This document shows, piece after piece, positions 51,501 to 63,500 of a stretch of 64,000 nt of DNA (position 1 is the first letter of the stretch; each line of letters opens with the position of its first letter). The translations under genes and the position numbers were made by a program. Source of the DNA: Acanthaster planci (taxonomy: Eukaryota > Echinodermata > Asteroidea > Valvatida > Acanthasteridae). Below the pieces are notes generated by a model. That model saw nothing but the letters and a program-made list of their open reading frames with translations. It was not told where the DNA came from and ran no database searches. The stretch spans positions 114,341 to 178,340 of the forward strand of contig NW_019091478.1 in assembly GCF_001949145.1 (NCBI RefSeq), read 5' to 3'.

Positions 51501-54500
51501 ATACATGTACATGTACATTGTATGTACATGTGTACATGTAATAGTTGTGCTGTTGAGGTACTGTACATCTACATACACGTAGGTACTGTACATACATGTA
51601 TGTACTGTATGTACCATGAAAGACAGTTCATGTGCTCATACTGCTCATAGTGCTCAAGAGCTGTAAATGACAATTTCAACTTTTGTTAAGAGTGTAGCTC
51701 GAAATCAGAAAGAATCATAGTAAAAGCTCCCAAATCCTTGATTTATTGTGCTGGTGACATTTATACTGTGTACATTACATGTGCAGGTACATTGTATGCA
51801 CCTGCACCGTGCAGTTTGTTTTCTTGTGCAACCGAGGTACCAGTACGTGCAATGGTACCTGTACCTACATGAACCTGGAAATGACAGGTCAGAGCGGTCC
51901 TGATCTGGCAAAGTTGATTCATCGTTTGTCGTAAACTTTTTTTTCTCCAGAAAACGTAAACGAATGCCAGAGAGTCATCTTAATTCTAAGAATAATGTAC
52001 ATGTACATGTACAGTATGCAAAAAGTGTTGGCATTTCTGTTTTCATTTCTGTCACGGAAAACTCCAGGAAAAGGACATTTGTTTCACATGATACTGACAG
52101 ACCCCCTAAATGCTGTATGAATTTTATGACTTTGAGCTTTTACATTATGTATGGACCCGGTACATATACATGTACATGTATGTACATCCGTGCACCGGTA
52201 CATGGGCCAACCCCTTTGCTGCGTTGTCGTGATGCTTCAATGCCAGACTTACATGTATAATGTACACCGTTCCATGCCGTGGGATGATCAATGGGATGTT
52301 TAACCTTGACACCTGCTTTACAACCTTTGGTATACAGTGAAAACGAAACCAAACATTTTGAGGTACCACCGGTATTGCACACACATGCAAAGTACATGTA
52401 CGTGTACAGTATGAATGTACATTGTATGCACATAAGTGTTTGTGCATGTACAATTGATGCACATGTGGATGAATACATGTACTAGGGTGCATTTTGCCAA
52501 GTGGTACACGGACATAATGGCATATCTTGTGATTCATTGACTCGGCAATTTCTGTTGTCAGTCATGCAAGCAATGCTGGCTACAGAACCTGTACTGCACC
52601 GGTATGTATACATGTACATTCACATTATGAACCTGCACCGATATATGTACATAATCTGTATGTACATAATCTATACTGTACATGTATGTACATCATCCAT
52701 GGTGGTTGATGTACGGTACTGGTAATATAGCCAATTTTAGCCCCTTGACGATGGCAATTTCTTTCTGAAAGCCGACTCCAAGAATTCCAGCCTCGCTTGG
52801 CCATGAAGGCCACCTGGCAAACTGCAAATTCTCGGTTTGTGGCCCTGCGTGCTGTGCACGCTTTGAATTACACAGTGAAAAGGCTCATTGTTCGGTGGCA
52901 TGCGGCTCTACTCACGCTTCCACATTCCCGTTCCCTTTTTTCAAATTGGGGACTATTGTGAAGCTGGTGATTATGATGCAAATTTGGTCCTTTCATTTCT
53001 GGGCTACACACAAAGGCCAATCACCATATATACAAGAGCCAGGGTCTGCCTTCTTTCACCGTGTTCGCTCGAGTGTGGGCAGGCTGAGGATCTCAATTTT
53101 TACGGCGGCTCTAGCCGCTTCCCGGCGCGAAGGGGTTAAAGACAGTTATTTTGGCTCTACACCGTTTGGCAATACACCGTACCAGCATGTACATTTTTTT
53201 GTAGCCCTCATTTTGATAAAAATCTTTCCGACGTGTGTGCATTATTACAAAAGAATTTGTTTGAAGGAGAGTTTTGATGAAAAGGCATTGCACGCTCAAA
53301 ACTTCCTGTCCGACTTACCGGTAATCCTAATGATGACCAAGTACATGTACAGTACGGTTTGCTTCATTCACTGGGTTGGAATTCTCTTGTTCTGTTGTTT
53401 GTCCACAGTATTACTGGCTCGGGACCCAAACCAGATGTGCGATGGTCAAGCTACCTGCCACACCAGCACCCGCCCCCCTCTCTCAGCTCGGCCCTCTCCT
53501 ATCCTTCCCCTTCGGGCGACCCATACACCAGCCAGCAGTATCCCATGCAGGCTCACAATATGGTGATGCAGTATCCCCAGTCCTTCTTTTCCCACCCCGG
53601 GGGACCGCCCCAGCCGAGTCAGGGTCTCATGCCCGTGTCCCAGGGATCCTACCACACGGCGCAGCACTATCCTGGATATTACCCTAACTACCCCGCCGAC
53701 GGGAGCCAGTTTCAGGTGGGGCCCTATCAAGGTGCCGGCTATGGCTCCTACATACAAAGGGAGCCGGTGCAGAGGCCCAGCAGGGTAAGGGTCTTGTTTT
53801 TTCCCTGGTTTGTTGCTGCAAAGCCTTTGTAATAACAACTTCCAATTGTTCTATGGATGTTTGTTTGTTCAATATCTCAGACATTAATCCACAACAAGTT
53901 TTGATGATGTTTTAGTCATTTGATGTTTGGGAGCTGCTATTGTGTATTCTGCTGCATCATTTTCTGGTGTCATACATGTGCATGTTACCGTGCAAGTGAT
54001 AACCATTTTTACATTCAGTTTGTCATATACGTACTGTACGTGTAGTTGAAAGCACCTACATAAGCCTGATGTGTTTTCCAACTAAAGGTTTCTTCATTAC
54101 TCTCAAAACCTTGTCAAAATCACTTTGGCACTTATTTTCTTTGTTTGTTTTTGAGAATTGGGTTTGCGGGTACACCATGGAGTCAGTCTCTTTTGGACGA
54201 GGTGTGGTTCTTAAAAGAACCGGTGAGTATAAGAACCACACGTCGTCCAAAAAAGATTGACTCCATGGTGTACCTGCAAACCCGTTTCTCATATTCCATC
54301 AATCATGCAAAGCTTCAAATCTTACTTTATTTTATTTGGCAACACCCATTCAGATTACAAATGATCGTACAAAAACACCTAAATTAACTCAAACAAAATA
54401 AAAAGAACTACATAAAAATCCAGGGCATTATCGAGGATAGCACGAAAAAGCTAGAAATAGCTTATTTCCATTGCCGTCCTTGCAACTATCAACCCTTGGT

Positions 54501-57500
54501 AATCCTCAACGTCCGTCTGATCCCAGAAGGAAGTAGTAAATGATTTTGCAAAATAAGGGGAGCACCAACACAGCCAATTCACAGTTTAATTGCCTGTAGG
54601 GAGTATTACAAGCATATAAAAGTTGAAATAATCTACTAGCACCTGTAGTTTCCTGCAGTGTCATATTCATGTCCATCACAAGACCCTTCACAAGGCCAGT
54701 CGTAAGTAACAGGGTGAACAATGACAAAATGATGCTTTGTCACAGCTCATTTGAATGACTTGTGAACTGGCTTAAAACTGAATGACTTGTGATGGACTCG
54801 AATACAACACTGGTGTCCTGTATAGGGGACGATTTGAAGAAGTTTGGGATTGCTAATGGAGTTAGAATGAAAACCTCAGGCATGCAGCTTTTCCACAAAT
54901 CAGAGGATTGCTCCTTTTTTTGACTTACTTAAACTTAAACTTAAAAAGACTGTTCAAAAATCTCGTACAGCTTGACATATTGGTATCTTTCCCCTCCACT
55001 GAATTGCCCGTTGCATGCCTTCATCAACTATTTTCTGTTTTCCTCCCCTATTTTGGTTGGCAGTATTCCAGCAGTAGAGATCGCCAGTATTTAGGAGGCC
55101 ACTCCACACGAGACCGGAGTTCATCATCCTCCAGCCTGGAAAGCAGGAGGTACACCAAGACCCTCGTCTGCGCGGATGTCGGCTGCCAAACAGGTGATCA
55201 GCACACATTCACCTCGTCTCAGGATTCTTGTTTTTGTTTTGACAGGATTGTCTAAGAATTAGGGGCATGATCTCTCAAGATACCGTACATGTACTTCCAA
55301 GTTTCAAGAGTTTTGGCCACACTCTGGACGTTTCTCCGTTTTTACTTTTTAAAAAAGGGAAACAAAATGAAACCCAAAAATGTGTGCAGATGTCACATAA
55401 TCAGTCATTTAGAGGAGAACCCATTTTTTGTTTGCTAGATGAAGCCCCTTGAAAATCACAGTATTTTACTGGTGGGATTATCTCCCCGATTTTTTTCAGT
55501 AACACCGGGATGTAATACGCCAAATACAGCAGCAGGACTTGAGTTATGTTAAGTTTGAATATCCCTACCCTACTGAATGCTGCAGACTTATTTGAATGGT
55601 TAAAGTGTAGCTGCCGTGATTTTTTTCCTAGACACAACTTTTCTGCAACTTTGCACACTTCTTCAATGTGTGAAAAGTAATTGGTATCCCTTTTACATGG
55701 TACTGGTAGGTTAAACGCATGGAAAAGTGCACTTTTTAATGTGTTTTAAGCCATCCGTGTTTTGATGGACAACTGAGGGTGCTATTGCTGTGAGGCCATC
55801 CAGGGAAGGCATGATTTGGCATTTTTTTCTGTTAAAACTGTGAACCCAGATCTTACCCACGTTTCTGAGAAAGGTTGGCTTGCTTGCTTATTGCAATATT
55901 GCATGTACTTGTAGACCTGTACAGTCTGTGATTTGTCATTTGTACATTATGTTCCTCTGAGGTAGCAAACATGCTCAAAATGTAATGAAGGATGCCTAAC
56001 AACTACATGTGTTGCCTGATGAAGTTTTAGCTCAGTGAATGCTGTATATGCCGAGCAAAACAATTTTAGGATCTCTGTTTCAAATCGAAAGTTGCGGAGT
56101 CATGGTTTGGGATTGTGCCCTAACTCAACGTTCGGGACATGCTCTCATTCAGCCGATTGCGGCTACACAATGCTGTGCACCGAACTGAAAAAATATTAGG
56201 AATCGCACGTACATGTACTTGTGCATTGTGGCAACAGTTGCGCATGAGTTGAAAACAGACTACATGTACATACAGCCTTTTCCAGAAATACTTCCTTAGA
56301 CACATGGTTGGAAATGGCCTTTATCCATTGTTTCCTTCAAAATGGCAGCTTGGCAGAAAGAAAGTAATTTCACAAGGAAACTGTGGCCATCTTTTTGCAT
56401 TTATGCTTTTCAACAATAATTTTGTCAGTTATTTTTTGGATAGCTGCAAATAATGGGCTGTACTTGTGCGCAACAATGAACCACCAAAGAAAAAAAAATT
56501 TAACATTGAAGTTTTGTTCCATGGATGACATCCCAGGTTTGCTCATGAATATAAAGTATCATTGGCATACAAACCAAAAAGGCAGCAAATTTGCCTTTAA
56601 AATGATGAAAATAACATTGAAAATGAGTTTAAATGACACAAAATTGCATTTTGGAGGTTTGTGTTTAAAAATCCCAATGCAGAGATTCTTTAATGCATGC
56701 AGGGAGGTCACTAGATTGATGATCAGTGAAGAATGTTTTTGATGCATTCCTCGGGGCAATCCCTCTCTGGCACTGCCAATTTGAGTTTGGGTTTTTGGTT
56801 TTTCTTCTTGGTGAAGATTTCCCTGATGAAATAGCCAACAAAACACTGGCTGAGAAGCCGAGCTTGCTGAGGCGGCATAAGTCCAAGCCCCGTCGTCGCT
56901 CACAGGGGAACCAGACCGGCCAGGAAACTTCCACCTCGACTGACTCAGAGACGGAACGCGGGACTGTGGATAGTGACAGTGGCTACTACAGCCCCAAGCA
57001 TGGCAAGACCAACCACGCCTCTGTAGGAATGGCCACTCACGATACGGGCACTGGCCCCACTGCCGTCAAGGCGCAGGGCTACCAGCAATATACCGGGGCC
57101 GTTGTTGGCACGGTACCACGGCATGTCACCCAGCAATCAGGGAGCCCGTCGGCCGTCTACAGCATGCAGAACTCTATGCAAGCCATGATGCCCCAGATGG
57201 TACCTACCGCTAGCAACTATGCCCAGCCCCAGCACTTGCATCACCCAGTGCCCTCGAGGTTGCAGCAGCAGGTGCCACAGCAGCAACAGTTTCTACAGCA
57301 GCCGCCTTTAAGGCAACCATTACAGCAGCCCATCAGCTATGCCCGGATTCTTAGCCAGCCGCCGCTACCGCGTCACCCAGTCCCAGTGCCAAACCAAGCC
57401 TTGACCCTCCCCCCTGGACCGATGCACCAGCAGTCGCCGCTCGGCCAGCTTGTCGAGAATCCTAGAAAAAACTCTGGCGCTGCAGTCCCAGGCAATCGGA

Positions 57501-60500
57501 CTGCTCAGCTGAAGCCCGGGGCCAAGTGCATTCCAGTGCAGCAGAATGGCGCGGCCGACCATTCCCCGGCCCAGAATTCCAAGCGGAAAAAGAAGAAAGA
57601 TCGCAAGCGGGCAGGGCAGACTCGCCAAGGAGCGGAGGAACAGGGGATCGAATTGGCACCCCAGCCGCAACCCCCACCACCAGCTCTGATGGACATGGGC
57701 GATTTTCCGGAGCTACCCGTATCGGGAGAATCTGGGGGTGGAGCTATCCAGGGCTCCCAGCCACGATCTTACAGTGCAATCCTCCAGCAGCAGAAAGCAA
57801 CTCCCATCAGAGAGCAGGTGAGGTACCGGTAGCCTCATGTGAACTAAGGCTTATTTGGTCAAACTCTAAGCTCACAAATACACAGAGCCTTGTGTGTTAA
57901 GAGTTACCAACCAACATGTGGTTTGTAGTACTTGGAATGCCCGGTTCCCATCCAGTTTTTTTACAAGTTTGATAAGCAGTACTATTGGCTCAGTACTCCA
58001 GAAAAATGTCAAGCCTCATTTGCTTCAGTTCTTTTCTTGTGACTGAGCAGTAATAGTCTAATTGTTGCTTTGATGTTGGAATTTGTTATGCCTGTCATCA
58101 TTGCATTCATAAACATTGTCTTATGTTTTAATGTGGTACATGTAACTTGTCCTTAGCTGCCTATCATCCATGTTCAATTTTTCCCCTTAAACTAGCCCAC
58201 TGTGAGACATTTCCCATACTGTACTTGTGGAATTGTTTTCAGATATTTCACCCAAAGAAAATCGAGATCACAGAAAAAAATGATCCTGTAAATATTTACC
58301 CTCCCCTGAAAGGAAGTCTTACAAACCAAAAGGTTTGTGACCAGTATTTTGTGTCTTTGTTATCATATGTACAGTACATGTATGTTTTGTGTATGTGGAA
58401 TTCCAACTACATTGTGTATGATCAATAGTGTACCAGTAGGTATTGTATGCACGTTTTCAATGATCCAGTTAAGGTGATACAGTGCCATTTTTTCCCCTAC
58501 TGTTTGTTGAATCCTGCCTAACATGAACTTTAAAATGAGAATCTTACATCCTGAGAGACCTGTGTACATGTATGTGAAGTTGAGAAACTATCAGAACAGC
58601 AAATATCATGTACATTTCAGTGTTGTAACCGAGACCTTGATGCCTGAGACCAAGACCGAGTCCGAGGCGTACGAGACCGAGACCAAGGCGTACGAGACCG
58701 AGACCAGGACTTTGAGACTTTTGTAGGTCGAGACCGAGACTGCAAAAGAAGGTCCGAGACAGTCTCGAGACCGCGACCAGGTCTTGAGACCTACATGTAC
58801 AACACTGGTACATGTCTGTACCCTGTACAATGTACATGTACATGTGCCTCTGGCTGTTGGTCCTTTGGGAGGAGGCACACCGGTATTTTGGGTTTGATTT
58901 GTTGGGAATTGATTAATTTCAACTTTGTAACTTTGAACTACAGGGACTGTACTGGTCCATGTGCAATACGTTCAACCTTGATAAGTCAAACTCTGATAAC
59001 TCAAAGCCCCCTATTAGTCAAAGAAAGAATGTAATTTCTTCAGTAAATCTAGTAACAGTCATATGCATTATACTTCATGTATCTGCTTAATTCAAAAGTC
59101 CGCTTAACTGAAATTTGGAATGAATTTTGGATTTTTGCCCTGCCCGACGTGTATTTTAACACTCTATACTTAGTGTATATGTATGCATGCCCCCGAAGGC
59201 TTGTGAAAAAAAAACCCCACAAGCCTTCGGGGGAAAACACTGAGTATGTATGTTAGGTGTACACGTCCGGCAGGGCAAAAATCCAAAATTAGTTTTACAG
59301 TTCTCCGGCACAAACCATCCTTGAAATAGTGAAATTGTGAAGCGCTTTCCATTAAGTTTACTGAGGTTTTGCTGTACCGGTACACATACATGTATAGTAC
59401 CTACATGTACATGTGTAGTACCTACATGTACATGTACATGTATAGTACATGTACCTACATGTACATGTATAGTACATGTACCTACATGTACATGTATAGT
59501 ACCTACATGTACATTTATGCACATGTACTAGCATATAACATTTATAAAATACACACACTGGTACATGTCCAATTACTTGTATTGTGATTGGGACAGTACA
59601 TGAAAATGCACAGTAGTTCATTTTGCAGTAATAACGCACATGTACATGTACAGTACGTGTACATATGTGAACACTTAAACCATTACATTCATGCATGGCA
59701 CGCCGTCCAACTTTAAAAGTACATGTAGCCTGTGGTACATGAAGTTGCAGTCAGCAATGATTGGAATCAACGAATGATGTGCTTCCAAATATGCATAGTA
59801 ACAGAGAGTGGATAACACATAGCGATAGACTTGTACGTGAACATCATTACACATGATATTGTTGACTGGAGGTGTGATTTTTATCTAATGATTTCAGTGG
59901 GTAAGAACTGCTCTTCAAAAAGAATCTAGTCTGAGAGGGTGTATACATGTACATGTTCATACAGTACATGTGGCAAACTCTGTTTAATTATGCCCCCTTG
60001 CTGACAGACTGCTCAGTTAAACTTAGACGTGCACATGTGCACTGTCATGCTTCAGCACTCCACAGGTACCGTGTACATGTGTCATTCCCGTAGTGCACTC
60101 AACCACAATGGTATATTTATGAACAGACGAGGAGCCTCTCCAATTAATAAACTTGCCTACGTGTAGCTGCTCGCATCGGCTCTTTCTTGGATTTTGTTCC
60201 CACGTTCCCACGTGCTTGGGCGAAGTCAAATACAGCCCCCACCAATCCTTGCAAGGAAGAGATCAGACTCAAAGTCCAACATGTCACAGGAGGATGACTG
60301 GCTTGCTTGTTGCACATGATAATTACTTGCTGTACAAAATTGCTGTGCACGCAAGTTGGAATTTTGCATACTTGCACATGTATACGGTACATTACTGGTA
60401 CATGTATTGCATGTGTGCATGTGCATTCACATATATAAGCAAAGTTAATGGGGTTTTTTCTTAGCTGTTTAATAATTGGTAATCATTTCTCGAGTTTGTT

Positions 60501-63500
60501 AACTGTACTTCGCCTACTGTAGGAAATCATGCTACATGTTCATATATTGTACATGTATTTTATCACTACCCCGGTAGGCGTTTTAGATTACACATGTACA
60601 TGTAAGTACGTGTACATGCACTTACATACATGACATATGTACGTGTACATGTAAATACATGTATTGTACATGTACATGTACATGGTGTATGGGAGAGATG
60701 CTGTTTGTTTCACATATTTGTATGTTCTCACATGTAAACATTAGCTGTAACCATCCAAGAGTCTTGAAAATTACTGAAAAAGGTGGCTTTGGGTTTTGCA
60801 GGGTTTAGAGACTTCAGAATTCACACACCATTACACAGTTCTACAGGTACATGTACATGTACCGTTGTGGTAGTTGGTAATCCTTTCATGAAGAGTGGCC
60901 TTCGTGTACATGTACAGGAAGATTTTTTTATTACATGTACAATGTACATGGACCTCACGTACATGTACGTGGTTGTTGGATGAATTACTTTCATAGAGTA
61001 CATGTACAGTGGAATGTCCGTGTGTCCAGCTTCTCACTCAGTGCTACAAGTAGATTGCACTTTTGCAGGTTGCTCAGGGGACGATTGTTAATTGTAAGGG
61101 ATTGGTTCACTTCGGCCTTCACTTTATGGGACAAATCAGGCCAATTTGTTCAGTATGCATCTCCTCTTGGCCTCGTAGACTAGCCCCGAGGATGCTGACC
61201 TTGCGGCAGCCGTGGAGACCAGCCCCGCTGACATCATCAAACCGGAGGACCTTTTGAACCCGGAAGCTGCGGCCAGCGGGATCCGGGATGGGAAGAATGC
61301 ACGGAAAAGACGGAAGAAGGCCATCCTGGCGGCCCAGGCAGCTGCAAAGGTAAATTTGTTTCTACTCACTGTCTGTTACCTACATGTACACACTGTGCAC
61401 TCATCTAAAAGTCAGGACCCTTGATGGGCTTATGTTCTTGGAGCAGAATGCTCATGGGCAAGGAGCTATTGTTGTATATTTGTCAATGCCTGTGATAGTT
61501 ACAGCCAAGTACAATGTACTTACATGTACATGTATCAAGCCTCTCGAAGTCACCCATTATGGTTCTCATAGCTACACGTACATGTAGATGTTAATTATGG
61601 TATTCACTGCTGTGTTTCTGTTACAATACTCATAGCCAGGTACTGTACTCAAATATCATTCACTGCCAAACACTCAGTGATATCCAGTTTCATAATCAAA
61701 GCAAAGCGTATCTTTTCTACACGTTGGTAAATGTAGGTACATGTACATGTACGTACTGTACTTACAACGCTCATTCGTCATGGTACTCACACTTCAATGT
61801 TTTCAGTATCTAGCCATATTCAAACACTAATCCTGTTTGTTTCTCTCATGTACTGATATTCACGGCTTAACTCACTGAGCTCACTATAAGATCGAAAGCT
61901 GCATGCAATTTAAGTCTTACATGTTACTCTGTTATTTATATCAGTCTATAGAGTATTAAGACATCTGGGCATAGTGACCTTTAACTGTGCCCCAACTGAT
62001 ACAGCAGTTTTCATCACTTTAGTGTTAAATATCTTGGCAACGATGAATTTTAAATTGCATCAGGAGAACCATGTTTTAGAACCTCCAGTTGATGTCTGTA
62101 GTGTTTTTTTTTTTGGCACAGCCAACCAAGTTTTTGCAAACGGAATTTTTCATCAGTGTTTTGTTCCATATGCTCCAACTTTGAAGAAAAGCACGTTGTC
62201 ACATGTGAACTCCCACAATCCGTTGTGGGCCGGTAGAATAGGCCATATGATTGGTCAGATTGCACAAGATTTGTGACGTAATAGGCCGTCCAAATATGTT
62301 ATACTCCAGACTGTATATTCACTGTTTGTCTCTCATCTCAGGAATATTCCGAAATAACGGAAGAGCAACGGCAACTTCAAGAGAACCTCAAGAAACCGAG
62401 CAAGAAGACCAAGATGCCCATCGATTTCGACCTGGGCGACATGCTTGCTGCACTGGAGGTAAGCTAGCCACGTCACGGATGGTTGAGTACAAGGATGGGC
62501 TTGTGGTAGGCTTTCGTACTGTGCTTGTCGTAGCCACTATTAAAACTACATGTATATGGATAGCCATTCTGAGGACGGTTGTGTGATATCCACTGTCAAC
62601 ATGGCACGAATAGCCTCAAGCCAGTTTGTGTGGATTGCCACTGTCTGCAGCGTATATAATATTGTGGCGCACAGTACCGGAAGGTACATGTACATGTACA
62701 AGGAGGCATCCTCATTGCACCGTCATGGATAGCCACTATCCAGGTTGCATGAAAAGTTACTTCCAGATACCTGTAGGAAGCACGTATTTTATTGCTAGAG
62801 ATGTCTGAAACCTACCATCATTCACATTGCCAAGACGCCTGGCACGTAAGTGAGTTAAAGAATTTCAGTAAATATACCACAGAGCAAGAAGAGTTCAAAT
62901 CCATGTGCAAGTGAAGTACAGTACATGTACCAGATTGAGACTGCAGATACCGGTAGGCCAGCAAGACTACCCGTATGGTACTTTCTGGAGAGCAGACATG
63001 GTCTATCAGGAGAAACCATCAAGATGCTGTGTACAGCTGAAAAACAAATGGATAAAAGTGTACATGTAGGTGCCAGTATGTATTGTGCATACCCTAGCAG
63101 TTCTCTTGTGGTGTACATGTGTTTGGCATACCCTGCTTTTACATGGAGAGATTGAAAAATTCACATAAGAAAACAAAATGGGAATGCAGGTACCTTGCAA
63201 ATGAGGTGCAAGTGTGTTTACTATATACGGCAAGTCTTGACCTTACTGTCAGTTGTCCTGCTTGTAAGACTTCCGGTTGAAGTGGATTTCACCAGACACC
63301 CTCCATACACCCCAGAAAGTCTCTGACTAGGAAGTGTTGGCAGTGTCTAGATGAACTCTCGATAAAGTCACTGCAGTAAACACAGCAAGAGACTGAACAC
63401 TTACACGTAGCACTGTTTTTGTGACTAATTTTTCCTGGGGATTTCTTCCTTTGGGTTTGTGTTCAAGAAAAAACATAAGTTTGCAAACCATCTGACATTG

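Noticed and set aside
52140-52537. Overlapping frames rich in HVHV, CTCT and MYMY on both strands
   Set aside because: These are translations of the self-complementary TACATGTA repeat. The same holds for frames near 4.9-5.1, 59.3-59.7 and 60.8-61.0 kb.
52895-53566. 223-codon + strand frame
   Set aside because: It runs from intron sequence into SECISBP2L exon 3 in a different frame from the conserved protein, has no family resemblance and is interrupted by repeat words.
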